Notes under the pieces: model-generated | What the model saw: only the letters and a program-made list of their open reading frames with translations | The model's database searches: none | What the model was told of the DNA's origin: nothing | NCBI RefSeq assembly: GCF_008692845.1 | Contig: NZ_VXJW01000012.1 | Span: 1-64,000 of the forward strand | DNA: 64,000 nucleotides | Source: Salmonella enterica subsp. arizonae | GTDB lineage: Bacteria > Pseudomonadota > Gammaproteobacteria > Enterobacterales > Enterobacteriaceae | Direction: 5' to 3' | Program-made: the position numbers and the translations under genes | In this document: piece by piece, positions 51,340-60,683 of the stretch | How positions within the stretch are numbered: the first letter of the stretch is position 1 | Layout of the letters: every line of letters starts with the position of its first letter

Positions 51340-52437
51340 ATGAAAGGACGTTGGGCAAAATATGTGGCGACAGGCGCAATGCTGGCAATGCTGGCCGCCT
51401 GTTCATCAAAACCGACCGATCGCGGTCAGCAGTATAAGGACGGGAAATTTACCCAGCCCTTCTCCCTGGTAAACCAACCGGACGCGGTGGGCGCGCCGAT
51501 TAATGCCGGTGACTTTGCCGAGCAGGTCGACCAAATCCGTACCGCATCGCCGCGTTTATACACCAATCAAAGCAACGTCTATAACGCTGTTCAGAACTGG
51601 TTACGTTCCGGAGGCGATACGCGCACTATGCGTCAGTTTGGCATCGATGCCTGGCAGATGGAAGGAACCGATAACTACGGCAACGTCCAGTTCACGGGCT
51701 ACTATACTCCTGTCGTTCAGGCCCGTCATACGCGCCAGGGTGCGTTCCAGTATCCTATTTATAGTATGCCGCCAAACCGCGGACGCTTACCGTCCCGCGC
51801 CCAAATCTACGCGGGCGCACTGAGCGATAAGTACATCCTGGCCTGGAGTAATTCGCTGATGGATAACTTTATTATGGATGTCCAGGGCAGCGGCTATATT
51901 GATTTCGGCGACGGCAGTCCGCTGAACTTCTTTAGTTATGCCGGTAAAAACGGCTGGCCTTATCGCAGTATTGGTAAGGTGCTGATCGATCGCGGTGAAG
52001 TGAAAAAAGAAGATATGTCGATGCAAGCTATACGTGAATGGGGAGAAAAGCACAGCGAGGCGGAAGTGCGTGAATTGCTGGAGCAGAACCCGTCGTTCGT
52101 CTTCTTTAAGCCGCAATCTTTTGCGCCGGTGAAAGGCGCCAGCGCCGTACCGCTGATTGGCCGCACGTCCGTCGCCTCTGACCGCAGCATTGTTCCGTCT
52201 GGCACGACTTTGCTGGCGGAGGTGCCGTTGCTGGACAACAACGGTAAATTTAGCGGTCAGTACGAGCTACGTTTGATGGTCGCGCTGGACGTCGGCGGAG
52301 CGATTAAAGGCCAGCACTTTGATATTTACCAGGGAATTGGCCCGGACGCCGGGCATCGTGCCGGATGGTATAATCACTATGGTCGCGTCTGGGTGTTAAA
52401 AACCGCGCCGGGCGCCGGTAACGTGTTTAGCGGCTGA
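51340..52437 (+). CDS. mltA: Membrane-bound lytic transglycosylase MltA
   Basis: MltA is an outer-membrane lipoprotein that cleaves peptidoglycan to 1,6-anhydromuropeptides. It has 365 residues as in E. coli, with lipobox LAAC at C21 and Ser at +2. The MltA domain (about 110-270, NVQFTGYYTPVVQARHTRQG) and the C-terminal 3D domain with conserved aspartates (LMVALDVGGAIKGQHFDIYQ) are both present. It is monocistronic and divergent from the tRNAs. Confidence 0.97.
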   Translation: MKGRWAKYVATGAMLAMLAACSSKPTDRGQQYKDGKFTQPFSLVNQPDAVGAPINAGDFAEQVDQIRTASPRLYTNQSNVYNAVQNWLRSGGDTRTMRQFGIDAWQMEGTDNYGNVQFTGYYTPVVQARHTRQGAFQYPIYSMPPNRGRLPSRAQIYAGALSDKYILAWSNSLMDNFIMDVQGSGYIDFGDGSPLNFFSYAGKNGWPYRSIGKVLIDRGEVKKEDMSMQAIREWGEKHSEAEVRELLEQNPSFVFFKPQSFAPVKGASAVPLIGRTSVASDRSIVPSGTTLLAEVPLLDNNGKFSGQYELRLMVALDVGGAIKGQHFDIYQGIGPDAGHRAGWYNHYGRVWVLKTAPGAGNVFSG

Positions 52438-52508
52438 TTGTGGTATTCTGCAACAATCGGATTGCCCCGATAACGAGAGCCTTATCGGGCCTGAAAATAG
52501 TGAGCAGG

Positions 52509-52533
52509 GGTGAGGGATGACCTCACCTTTTTT
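52509..52533 (+). terminator. Intrinsic terminator between mltA and tcdA
   Basis: GGTGAGG-GATGA-CCTCACC followed by six T. It ends 13 bp before the tcdA start, so tcdA needs its own promoter or read-through. Confidence 0.85.
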
Positions 52534-52546
52534 ATTCTGAGGTCAT

Positions 52547-53353
52547 ATGTCTGTGGTGATAAGTGATGCCTGGCGCCAACGATTTGGCGGCACCGCGCGT
52601 CTGTATGGTGAAAAAGCGCTGCAATGGTTTGCCGAGGCGCATATCTGCGTCGTGGGAATTGGCGGGGTGGGGTCATGGGCGGCAGAGGCGCTGGCGCGTA
52701 CTGGCATTGGGGCGATTACGCTGATTGATATGGACGATGTCTGCGTGACCAATACGAACCGCCAGATCCATGCGCTGCGCGATAACGTCGGGCTGGCGAA
52801 AGCGGAAGTAATGGCCGAACGCATTCGTCAAATCAACCCGGAGTGTCGGGTAACGGTTATCGATGATTTTATCACGCCGGATAATGTGGCGGGTTATATG
52901 AGCGCGGGTTTTACCTATGTCATTGACGCCATTGACAGCGTTCGTCCGAAAGCCGCGCTGATTGCGTACTGCCGCCGATATAAGGTTCCTTTAGTAACTA
53001 CTGGCGGCGCGGGCGGGCAGAGCGATCCGACGCAAATTCATGTCGTTGATTTGGCGAAAACCATTCAGGACCCGCTGGCGGCAAAACTGCGCGAGCGATT
53101 GAAACATGATTTTGGCGTCGTGAAGAACAGCAAAGGTAAGCTGGGCGTGGACTGCGTTTTTTCAACCGAAGCGCTGGTTTACCCGCAGTCTGACGGTTCC
53201 GTATGCGCTATGAAAGCCACAGCAGAAGGGCCAAAACGAATGGATTGCGCCTCCGGCTTCGGCGCGGCGACGATGGTGACGGCAACGTTCGGTTTTGTCG
53301 CCGTTTCCCATGCGCTGAAGAAGATAATGTCTAAAGCGGCGCGTCAGGGTTAA
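52547..53353 (+). CDS. tcdA: tRNA t6A37 dehydratase TcdA (CsdL)
   Basis: TcdA is an E1-like enzyme that uses ATP to cyclise t6A37 of ANN-reading tRNAs to ct6A. The 268 residues have the Rossmann nucleotide loop VVGIGGVGSWAAEAL (about 34-48), MDDVCVTNTNRQ with the adenylation-site residues, and a conserved cysteine in GVDCVFSTEAL. In E. coli it works with CsdA-CsdE, whose genes are also here (54.6-56.2 kb), separated by the RarD-like gene. Confidence 0.95.
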   Translation: MSVVISDAWRQRFGGTARLYGEKALQWFAEAHICVVGIGGVGSWAAEALARTGIGAITLIDMDDVCVTNTNRQIHALRDNVGLAKAEVMAERIRQINPECRVTVIDDFITPDNVAGYMSAGFTYVIDAIDSVRPKAALIAYCRRYKVPLVTTGGAGGQSDPTQIHVVDLAKTIQDPLAAKLRERLKHDFGVVKNSKGKLGVDCVFSTEALVYPQSDGSVCAMKATAEGPKRMDCASGFGAATMVTATFGFVAVSHALKKIMSKAARQG

Positions 53354-53365
53354 AAGGGACGGGGC

Positions 53366-53397
53366 GGAGAATCACGCCGACGCGTTTTATCCGGCCC
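53366..53397. repeat. Single REP element after tcdA
   Basis: CGGAGAATCACGCCGACGCG with TTTTATCCGGCC is a REP-like palindrome between tcdA and the convergent RarD-like gene. Confidence 0.55.
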
Positions 53398-53408
53398 TGC
53401 TCACTTTG

Positions 53409-54323
53409 TTAGCGGAAGAAGCGCTGTACCCTGCCGAACACCGGTTTCAGACGGGATCGGAGATAATGAGAGTATAAATTTTCAGATATGCATAGAAACA
53501 ACCCGAACCATACCGCAGAAAAGCAAAGCAGTTCCGCATAATTAATGTGCTCGCCAAATATCATAATGGCAAGTAAGAACTGTAAAGACGGCTCTATATA
53601 TTGCGCCAGTCCAGTGACAATCAGCGAGGTGTGATTTAACGCGATAGCAAATAATACTAATGGAATAATCGTCACTGGTGCTGTCATGACATATAAAAAG
53701 AAGGGAGTATTAGCAGATATAATTGGTCCGGCGTCACTAAAGATAAAAATTAATAGTGAAACAGGCAATGCCCATAGTGTTTCAATTGTTATCGATGTCA
53801 TCACATCATAATGTATAAATTTTCGCGCCAGGCCATATAACGCAAATGATAGTCCCATTGTTAGCGCTAATGCCGGGAAATGCCGTAGCATGATAATTTG
53901 AAACGTCAGGCCACAGACGCCGGAGAAAACCGCGATGGCCTGAAACAATGAAAGTTTTTCTTTAAGAAAAAGACATCCTAGCGCAATAACAAATAGCGGG
54001 TTTATAAAATAACCGAGGCTGGCATCAAGTACCAGATGATGGGTTAGCGCATAGATAAAGGATGACCATGAGACGATCATCAAGAGTCCGGCGATCATGC
54101 AGAAGAAAAAGGATTTTTTGTCTTTCCAGGCATCATGGAACCGCGTTCGTTGCCTGAATAACAACCTTACCGCCAGTAATAATGGAATCGACCAGAAAAC
54201 CCGGTATATCAATATTTGTGCGAGATTCCCCCCTGATAAATATTGATAATATAAAGGTGTTAACCCCCATAATATAAATGCCAGTACTACAAACATGGGG
54301 CCGTTACGCAGATATTTTTCCAC
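53409..54323 (-). CDS. RarD-like EamA-family permease
   Basis: This 304-residue protein has ten predicted membrane helices and two EamA repeats. The N-terminal sequence GPMFVVLAFILWGLTPLYYQ and the motif GLAQYIEPSLQFLLAI place it in the RarD family of drug/metabolite transporters. The substrate is unknown. E. coli K-12 does not have it between tcdA and csdE, and its codons are more AT-rich than its neighbours, so it is probably an acquired single-gene islet. The AT-rich spacer to its right (54324-54576) belongs to the same islet by composition. Confidence 0.9.
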   Translation of the reverse strand: MEKYLRNGPMFVVLAFILWGLTPLYYQYLSGGNLAQILIYRVFWSIPLLLAVRLLFRQRTRFHDAWKDKKSFFFCMIAGLLMIVSWSSFIYALTHHLVLDASLGYFINPLFVIALGCLFLKEKLSLFQAIAVFSGVCGLTFQIIMLRHFPALALTMGLSFALYGLARKFIHYDVMTSITIETLWALPVSLLIFIFSDAGPIISANTPFFLYVMTAPVTIIPLVLFAIALNHTSLIVTGLAQYIEPSLQFLLAIMIFGEHINYAELLCFSAVWFGLFLCISENLYSHYLRSRLKPVFGRVQRFFR

Positions 54324-54537
54324 TCATCCCTATCCTGTTTCATCCCCGCAGCGTATGAGTTTTCCAGCTCGCCTGCTACGCTAAATTGGGAGGTTTTATT
54401 TACTATAAAATCTTCACGCCGTTTTAACATGAATTCTAACATTGTTATTTCGTTGTGATAGCTGATAAAAATCAAAAGAATGTTTATCAGGGAATTCTGA
54501 TATCAAAAATAATAAAGTCGCTGAATTATTCTCAGCA

Positions 54538-54558
54538 TCGCCTGACAGCGTCAGGCGA
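54538..54558. terminator. Hairpin downstream of csdE
   Basis: TCGCCTGAC-AGC-GTCAGGCGA is a perfect 9-bp stem with a 3-base loop, 18 bp beyond the csdE stop. It lacks a T-run on the minus strand, so termination efficiency is uncertain. Confidence 0.5.
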
Positions 54559-54576
54559 CAGGACATTTACGCTATT

Positions 54577-55020
54577 TCAATGTTCACGCGTTGCGACAAC
54601 AATCGCTTCGTTCAGCGCGTTCAAACCCTGACTACGTGAGGCGCTAAGTTGGGCGCGTAAACCCAGCTCATCAAACAGCGCCAGCGGTGAGCGAGCCTGC
54701 AGCTCGGCGGCATTTTTTCCTTCCACCGCCGTGAGCAATACCGCCAGCAGGCCGCGGACTATCCGCCCCTCGCTGTCGCCGAAAAAGTGCATGGTTCCGT
54801 TATCTAACCGGGTAAAGCCCAGCCAGACGCGGTTCTCACAGCCAGCTATCTCTTTTGCCTGCGCTTTGTATTTATCCGGTAGAGCGGGGAGCTGTTTTCC
54901 TAACAAAATCAACTGACGATATTTATCCTCCCACTGCGTCAGCGGGATAAAGATAGCGCGTAACGTCTCTTCCGTTACTGTTGTGCCGAACGGGTGTCCG
55001 GTATAAAGAGGAGTTGTCAT
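54577..55020 (-). CDS. csdE: Sulfur acceptor protein CsdE
   Basis: CsdE is a SufE-like protein that accepts persulfide sulfur from CsdA. The 147 residues carry the acceptor C61 in [12 protein letters not shown]. Its start overlaps the csdA stop by one base, so the pair is translationally coupled. In E. coli CsdA-CsdE supports TcdA in tRNA ct6A formation and can feed Fe-S assembly. Confidence 0.96.
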   Translation of the reverse strand: MTTPLYTGHPFGTTVTEETLRAIFIPLTQWEDKYRQLILLGKQLPALPDKYKAQAKEIAGCENRVWLGFTRLDNGTMHFFGDSEGRIVRGLLAVLLTAVEGKNAAELQARSPLALFDELGLRAQLSASRSQGLNALNEAIVVATREH

Positions 55021-56225
55021 TAATCCACCAGCAATTCCAGCGCGCGGTCAACGGCGTTAACCAACGCATCCACATCATGTCGGGTATTATACGGCGCAAA
55101 AGAGGCGCGCAGAGTCCCTGTTACGCCAAGTTCCGCCAGCAATGGCTGAGCGCAATGTTGCCCGGCCCGGAGCGCAATACCGTATTCCGCCAGCAGCGTC
55201 ACCATATCGCCGTGGTGTACGCCGACAAAATCAAAGGCCAGCAGGCTGGAGTCCTGGCAGCGGAACGAGCGAAAGCCCGGTCGTTTCGCCAACGCATCTT
55301 CCGCCAGCGTCGCCAGCTCCCGGCTCCAGTTCTCGGCCTGCTCAATATCGACATCGGACAGCCATTCCAGCGCAGCGCTAAGGCCAATGACCCCGGCGAC
55401 GTTAGGCGTTCCCGCTTCTAGCTTCCAGGGCGCGCTTTGGGTGGTAAAGCCTTCAAAGCTAACATCACGGATCATCTTGCCGCCGCCAAGCCAGGGCGAC
55501 ATCGCCTCAAGAAGTTCCGGCTTACCGTACAGCACGCCGATACCGGTCGGACCATATAGTTTGTGGCCGGAAAAAGCATAAAAATCAATCTCAAGCTGCT
55601 GGACATCTGCCGGAAAGTGTACTGCGCCTTGCGCGCCATCCACCATCACCACCATTCCCGCCGCGTGGGCGGCGCTGATAGCGCGGGCGATATCCGGGCA
55701 GCCGCCCGTTACGTTCGACATTTGCCCTAGCGCCAGAATCCGGCTGCGCGGCGTGATCAGATCCGGCAGACATTCAACGTCAGGAAGACGCCTGTCATTA
55801 AGCGGCAATTTTATGATGTGAGCGCCGGTTTGTTGCGCCACCATCAGCCAGGGCACAAGGTTGGCGTGATGTTCGGCTACGCTGACGATAATTTCATCGC
55901 CGGGTCGCAGACGGGGGCGGGCGTAGCACTGCGCCACCATGTTGATCGCTTCGGTGGTGCCGCGTGTCCAGACGATACTTTTTTCATCGGGCGTGTTTAA
56001 CAGGCGCGCCGCTTCTGCTCTGGCCGCTTCATATTGCGCCGTCAGGCGCTGTGCCTGCGCAAACTGGCTACGATGAACATTACCGGCGCTCAAGCGATAA
56101 AACTGGTGCGTGGCGTCAATCACCGCCTGTGGCTTTAATGCCGTGGCGGCGCTATCGAGATAAACACCTGCATCGGTTAGCGCGGGAAACTGCGCGCGAA
56201 ACTGCGTGGGATTAAAAGCGTTCAT
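55020..56225 (-). CDS. csdA: Cysteine desulfurase CsdA
   Basis: CsdA is a class II PLP-dependent desulfurase that makes alanine and an enzyme persulfide from cysteine (also acts on cysteine sulfinate). The 401 residues match E. coli. The PLP lysine lies in [13 protein letters not shown] and the persulfide cysteine is C358 in [10 protein letters not shown]. It is the first gene of csdA-csdE. Confidence 0.97.
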   Translation of the reverse strand: MNAFNPTQFRAQFPALTDAGVYLDSAATALKPQAVIDATHQFYRLSAGNVHRSQFAQAQRLTAQYEAARAEAARLLNTPDEKSIVWTRGTTEAINMVAQCYARPRLRPGDEIIVSVAEHHANLVPWLMVAQQTGAHIIKLPLNDRRLPDVECLPDLITPRSRILALGQMSNVTGGCPDIARAISAAHAAGMVVMVDGAQGAVHFPADVQQLEIDFYAFSGHKLYGPTGIGVLYGKPELLEAMSPWLGGGKMIRDVSFEGFTTQSAPWKLEAGTPNVAGVIGLSAALEWLSDVDIEQAENWSRELATLAEDALAKRPGFRSFRCQDSSLLAFDFVGVHHGDMVTLLAEYGIALRAGQHCAQPLLAELGVTGTLRASFAPYNTRHDVDALVNAVDRALELLVD

Positions 56226-56417
56226 GATATTCCTCGGTTCAGTTTACCGATCGTTGCGTAAAAGCGCGGCTGATACAAGGTTTGTCCTAACCATCGGAAT
56301 CGTCTGTATATCCTGGCGAATTATGTAAAGGAAGTTATGCTGAATAATGTTAGGCGAATGTTTAAGCCTGTTACGGAGTCCGCTTTAAATAGCACAAACA
56401 GCTTTAAGGAGAAGAAG

Positions 56418-56645
56418 ATGAAAAAGACTGCCGCAATTATCTCTGCATGTATGCTGACTTTTGCCCTGAGCGCCTGTTCTGGTCCTAATTACGTTATGCA
56501 CACCAATGACGGACGTAGCATTGTGACCGATGGTAAACCCCAGACCGATAACGATACCGGTATGATTTCGTATAAAGACGCTAATGGCAACAAACAGCAG
56601 ATCAATCGTACTGATGTGAAAGAGATGGTGGCTCTGGAAGACTAA
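56418..56645 (+). CDS. ygdI: Small lipoprotein YgdI
   Basis: This 75-residue lipoprotein has a signal peptide, lipobox LSAC at C20, and the YgdI/YgdR SH3-like core ([40 protein letters not shown]). The ATG at 56418 follows AAGGAGAAGAAG; the frame open from 56337 has no such site. Its paralog ygdR is at 26.9 kb. Function unknown. It is convergent with gcvB. Confidence 0.95.
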   Translation: MKKTAAIISACMLTFALSACSGPNYVMHTNDGRSIVTDGKPQTDNDTGMISYKDANGNKQQINRTDVKEMVALED

Positions 56646-56657
56646 CCGTTTATTTGC

Positions 56658-56862
56658 AAAAAAAAGCACCGCAATATGGCGGTGCTACATTAATCACTAT
56701 GGACAGACAGGGTAAATGTACAGGAAGTGAAAAAGGTAGCTTCGCTACCGTGGTCTGAATCGCAGACCAATTGCAAACACAACAACACAACATCACAACC
56801 GTAAGCCAAAAGCCCATCAGAACACGCATTCCGATAAAACTTTTCGTTCCGGCTCAGGAAGT
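56658..56862 (-). ncRNA. gcvB: Small RNA GcvB
   Basis: The minus strand begins ACTTCCTGAGCCGGAACG, contains the G/U-rich R1 target-binding tract (TTGTGATGTTGTGTTGTTGT) and ends with the intrinsic terminator AGCACCGC-CATATT-GCGGTGCT plus eight T. Length about 205 nt. GcvB is an Hfq-dependent RNA that represses dppA, oppA and many amino acid transport and synthesis mRNAs; GcvA with glycine activates it. A -10 TATAGT lies at 56869-56874. It is divergent from gcvA, the standard layout. Confidence 0.97.
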
Positions 56863-56990
56863 GCCGCCACTATAGGTATTTGCTGGTAGAACCTCAACGG
56901 ACAATTTATAATGTCTCAGATTAAAAAAACTAATAGGTTACATGGTGTTGCCTAATTGTTAAATTCATAAGACATTAAAGTCCAGAGGCC

Positions 56991-57908
56991 ATGTCAAAAC
57001 GATTACCTCCTTTAAATGCGTTACGTGTTTTTGATGCTGCCGCGCGCCATTTAAGTTTTACGCGAGCAGCGGAAGAACTTTTTGTGACGCAGGCCGCAGT
57101 AAGCCATCAAATCAAGTCACTTGAGGATTTTTTGGGGCTTAAACTGTTTCGCCGCCGCAATCGTTCGCTGCTGCTGACGGAAGAAGGCCAAAGCTATTTC
57201 CTCGACATTAAAGAGATATTTTCCCAGCTCACTGAAGCAACGCGTAAGCTCCAGGCGCGCAGCGCTAAAGGGGCGCTGACGGTGAGTTTACCGCCCAGTT
57301 TTGCAATCCAGTGGCTGGTGCCCAGGCTCTCTAGCTTTAACTCAGCTTATCCGGGAATTGATGTCAGGATACAAGCTGTTGACCGTCAGGAGGATAAACT
57401 TGCTGACGATGTCGATGTCGCGATTTTTTATGGCCGGGGAAACTGGCCGGGCTTGCGCGTCGAAAAATTATACGCAGAATATTTACTGCCCGTCTGTTCT
57501 CCTTTATTACTCACAGGCGAAAAACCGTTAAAGACGCCGGAAGATCTGGCGAAACACACGCTATTGCACGATGCCTCCCGGCGTGACTGGCAGGCCTATA
57601 CTCGTCAGTTAGGGCTCAACCATATTAACGTCCAGCAAGGGCCGATATTTAGCCACAGCGCGATGGTGCTACAGGCCGCTATTCATGGACAGGGGATCGC
57701 GCTGGCGAATAATGTCATGGCGCAGTCGGAAATTGAAGCCGGGCGACTGGTGTGCCCATTTAACGATGTTCTGGTGAGTAAGAATGCTTTTTATCTGGTT
57801 TGTCATGACAGCCAGGCAGAACTGGGTAAAATAGCCGCCTTCCGTCAGTGGATTCTGGCGAAGGCGGCGACGGAGCAAGAAAAATTCCGTTTTCGTTACG
57901 AACAATAA
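56991..57908 (+). CDS. gcvA: Glycine cleavage regulator GcvA
   Basis: GcvA is an LTTR that activates the gcvTHP operon with glycine, represses it with purines through GcvR, and activates gcvB. The 305 residues match E. coli. The helix-turn-helix lies at about 21-40 (LSFTRAAEELFVTQAAVSHQ) and the effector domain follows from about 90. The spacer to gcvB (56863-56990) must hold shared GcvA sites. Confidence 0.97.
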   Translation: MSKRLPPLNALRVFDAAARHLSFTRAAEELFVTQAAVSHQIKSLEDFLGLKLFRRRNRSLLLTEEGQSYFLDIKEIFSQLTEATRKLQARSAKGALTVSLPPSFAIQWLVPRLSSFNSAYPGIDVRIQAVDRQEDKLADDVDVAIFYGRGNWPGLRVEKLYAEYLLPVCSPLLLTGEKPLKTPEDLAKHTLLHDASRRDWQAYTRQLGLNHINVQQGPIFSHSAMVLQAAIHGQGIALANNVMAQSEIEAGRLVCPFNDVLVSKNAFYLVCHDSQAELGKIAAFRQWILAKAATEQEKFRFRYEQ

Positions 57909-57926
57909 TTAACTTAGGGTATGACC

Positions 57927-58322
57927 ATGACCAGCCGTTTTATGCTGATTGTCGCCGCTATCAGCGGTTTTATTTACGTTGCTCTGGGCGCGTTTGGGGC
58001 GCATGTTTTGAGTAAAACCCTGGGCGTGGTTGAAATGGGCTGGATTCAGACCGGCCTGCAATATCAGGCGTTCCATACGCTGGCGATCTTTGGCCTGGCG
58101 GTGGCGATGCAGCGCCGTATCAGCATCTGGTTTTACTGGAGCAGCGTTTTTCTGGCGCTGGGCACGGTGCTGTTTAGCGGCAGCCTGTACTGCCTTGCGC
58201 TTTCGCATCTGCGACTGTGGGCGTATATCACGCCTGTCGGCGGCGTCAGTTTCCTGGTGGGCTGGGCGCTATTGCTGATTGGCGCCATTCGTATGAAACG
58301 TAAGGGCGCGAGTCATGAATAA
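57927..58322 (+). CDS. ygdD: DUF423 inner membrane protein YgdD
   Basis: This 131-residue protein has four predicted membrane helices and the family opening [24 protein letters not shown]. The ATG at 57927 gives the E. coli length; the ATG two codons earlier (57921) is a possible alternative. Function unknown. It overlaps rlmM by 8 bp, suggesting coupled expression. Confidence 0.94.
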   Translation: MTSRFMLIVAAISGFIYVALGAFGAHVLSKTLGVVEMGWIQTGLQYQAFHTLAIFGLAVAMQRRISIWFYWSSVFLALGTVLFSGSLYCLALSHLRLWAYITPVGGVSFLVGWALLLIGAIRMKRKGASHE

Positions 58323-59415
58323 AGTTGTATTGCTCTGCCGCCCGGGGTTTGAAAAAGAGTGCGCCGCAGAAATTACCGATAAAGCGGGAAAACGGGAAAT
58401 ATTTGGTTTTGCGCGCGTAAAAGAGAACACGGGCTACGTCATTTATGAATGCTACCAGCCGGAGGATGGCGAAAAGTTGATTTCCGAACTGCCGTTCAGT
58501 TCGCTGATTTTCGCCCGCCAGTGGTTTGTGGTGGGCGAACTGCTGCAACACTTACCGCCGGAAGACAGAATTACGCCGATCGTCGGGATGTTGCAGGGCG
58601 TAGTGGAAAAGGGCGGCGAGCTGCGGGTTGAAGTCGCTGACACTAATGAAAGTAAAGAACTGATGAAGTTCTGCCGCAAGTTTACGGTGCCGCTGCGTGC
58701 GGCTCTGCGTGATGCGGGCGTATTGACGCATTATGAAACGCCGAAGCGTCCAGTAGTCCATGTCTTTTTTATCGCGCCAGGATGCTGCTATACCGGTTAT
58801 TCGCTCGCACATAACCATTCACCGTTTTATATGGGCATCCCGCGGTTGAAGTTTCCGTCTGATGCGCCGAGCCGCTCAACGCTGAAACTGGAAGAGGCGC
58901 TCCACGTTTTCATCCCGGAAGATGAGTGGGATGAACGTCTGGCGAACGGCATGTATGCGGTGGATTTAGGTGCCTGTCCAGGCGGATGGACGTACCAGTT
59001 AGTGAAGCGCAATATGTGGGTCTACTCCGTAGATAACGGCCCGATGGCGCAAAGCCTGATGGACACCGGACAGGTGACCTGGTTGCGTGAGGATGGCTTC
59101 AGGTACCGTCCGAACCGGAATAATATTTCGTGGATGGTCTGCGATATGGTGGAGAAGCCGGCCAAAGTCACCGCGTTAATGGCGCAGTGGCTGGTGAACG
59201 GCTGGTGTCGGGAGACGATTTTTAACCTTAAACTGCCGATGAAAAAACGCTATGAAGAGGTGTCGCATAACCTGGCGTATCTTCAGGCGCAACTGGATGA
59301 GCATGGCGTTAATGCGCAAATACAGGCGCGTCAGCTTTATCACGATCGCGAAGAGGTGACGGTACACGTGCGTCGTTTGTGGGCGGCTGTCGGCGGGCGT
59401 CGCGACGAGCGATAA
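58315..59415 (+). CDS. rlmM: 23S rRNA C2498 2'-O-methyltransferase RlmM
   Basis: RlmM methylates the ribose of C2498 in the peptidyl-transferase loop of 23S rRNA. The 366 residues have an N-terminal THUMP domain and a Rossmann methyltransferase with SAM loop [15 protein letters not shown]. The catalytic K-D-K-E set includes the acid in [10 protein letters not shown] and the lysine in [13 protein letters not shown]. The start overlaps the ygdD stop. A REP element follows. Confidence 0.96.
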   Translation: MNKVVLLCRPGFEKECAAEITDKAGKREIFGFARVKENTGYVIYECYQPEDGEKLISELPFSSLIFARQWFVVGELLQHLPPEDRITPIVGMLQGVVEKGGELRVEVADTNESKELMKFCRKFTVPLRAALRDAGVLTHYETPKRPVVHVFFIAPGCCYTGYSLAHNHSPFYMGIPRLKFPSDAPSRSTLKLEEALHVFIPEDEWDERLANGMYAVDLGACPGGWTYQLVKRNMWVYSVDNGPMAQSLMDTGQVTWLREDGFRYRPNRNNISWMVCDMVEKPAKVTALMAQWLVNGWCRETIFNLKLPMKKRYEEVSHNLAYLQAQLDEHGVNAQIQARQLYHDREEVTVHVRRLWAAVGGRRDER

Positions 59416-59427
59416 TGCATTTTCACT

Positions 59428-59463
59428 GGCCGGATGAGGCAATGCGCCGCTATCCGGCCATGT
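59428..59463. repeat. REP element between rlmM and fucR
   Basis: CTGGCCGGATGAGGCAATGC and GCCGCTATCCGGCCATG form a REP palindrome between convergent genes. Confidence 0.75.
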
Positions 59464-59467
59464 GTGT

Positions 59468-60202
59468 CTAACGGCCTGATGGCGCCGTGTTTATCAGGTC
59501 GGTTTCATCTGACACAATATGCGTTACATCATCCAGATGCCCGATGCGCGCCTCTCCTGAACGGTTAAATTTACTTTTATCAATCAATAATAAAGACTGC
59601 GATGCGCGCCTGAGCAGGATAGATTTAAAATGGGCGTTGATCGCATTGGAATCCCACAGATCGCCGCTGCCGTCGATCCCCTCACAAGAAAAGATGAACA
59701 GATCGATATCAAGCGATTTTAGTTGTGAGATAAGCGACGGATTAACATAACAGCCATATTTGCGTTCAAGCTGACCGCCGGAGCTTATCAGCGCAATGTG
59801 GTCGCGTTTGCCCAGCTCCTGACAGATAGGATGGCTATTGGTAAAAACCTGAATACGAATATCCGGCAACTGACGGGCCAGATACCAGCAGGTTGAACTG
59901 GCATCCAGCGCAATCGTCATTCCTTCCTCTATCCACGCTAACGTTTCACGGGCAATATCGGCTTTATGCGCATAATGGCTTTTCAGGCGGATATGGAATG
60001 GATCGCCGCTGTCCTGATTTTTACGATGAATATATTTAGCTCGTCCGTGATTTCGCAGCACTTTTCCCTGCGTCTGTAGTTCACTGAGATCGCGGCGGAT
60101 GGTCTCTTTACTAACGTTAAGCTGGGTGGCCAGCGCTTCGGTGGTCAGACTTTTATGGTTGATCAGTAGATCGACTATCGCTTGTTGGCGTGCCGCTTTC
60201 AT
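59468..60202 (-). CDS. fucR: Fucose operon activator FucR
   Basis: FucR is a DeoR-family regulator that activates the fuc genes with fuculose-1-phosphate as effector. From ATG 60202 behind GGGTGAG it has 244 residues. The DeoR helix-turn-helix is TEALATQLNVSKETIRRDLS (about 19-38), and the sugar-phosphate-sensing domain follows. It is the last gene of fucPIKUR and is 58 bp from fucU. The C-terminal ten residues differ from E. coli. Confidence 0.95.
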   Translation of the reverse strand: MKAARQQAIVDLLINHKSLTTEALATQLNVSKETIRRDLSELQTQGKVLRNHGRAKYIHRKNQDSGDPFHIRLKSHYAHKADIARETLAWIEEGMTIALDASSTCWYLARQLPDIRIQVFTNSHPICQELGKRDHIALISSGGQLERKYGCYVNPSLISQLKSLDIDLFIFSCEGIDGSGDLWDSNAINAHFKSILLRRASQSLLLIDKSKFNRSGEARIGHLDDVTHIVSDETDLINTAPSGR

Positions 60203-60259
60203 TTTTCTCACCCCATCATTCGATGAACGCCCGCGTCATGCGGGCGCACCGGCAAGAGG

Positions 60260-60682
60260 TTACGGCGTTACCCCTTTTTTTAAAAGAATATTTCCGTATT
60301 TCGCGCACTCACCTGTGATAACGATCGCAAACGCTTTTTGCGCCCGTTCATAAAACGCATAGCGGTCGATACGAACGATATCCGGGCACGGCGCTTCTAA
60401 TGACAGCGCATCGCGATAGCGCGCTTCAACGGCCGGATCGAGCGTGTCGCCTTCCACAGCGGCCATCATCACCAGCGGAGGGGCATAGTTATCCAGCTCA
60501 AACAGCGGAATAATTGCCCGCAGCAGATCGCTGACGCTAAGACCATCGGCGCGAATCACCTGCGGGCCCAGACTCTGCGCGGGAAAGTGAGCGTCGGAAA
60601 AAATGATTTCGTCCCCGTGGCCCATCTCGGCCAGCACTTTGAGCAGTGTCGGGGAAATTAACGGTGAAATGGTTTTTAACAT
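60260..60682 (-). CDS. fucU: L-fucose mutarotase FucU
   Basis: FucU speeds interconversion of alpha- and beta-L-fucose so that FucI is supplied; RbsD/FucU family. From ATG 60682 it has 140 residues, with GAGGGAG upstream; the alternative ATG at 60697 overlaps fucK. The active-site histidine lies in [16 protein letters not shown]. Its start is one base after the fucK stop. Confidence 0.96.
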   Translation of the reverse strand: MLKTISPLISPTLLKVLAEMGHGDEIIFSDAHFPAQSLGPQVIRADGLSVSDLLRAIIPLFELDNYAPPLVMMAAVEGDTLDPAVEARYRDALSLEAPCPDIVRIDRYAFYERAQKAFAIVITGECAKYGNILLKKGVTP

Positions 60683-60683
60683 T

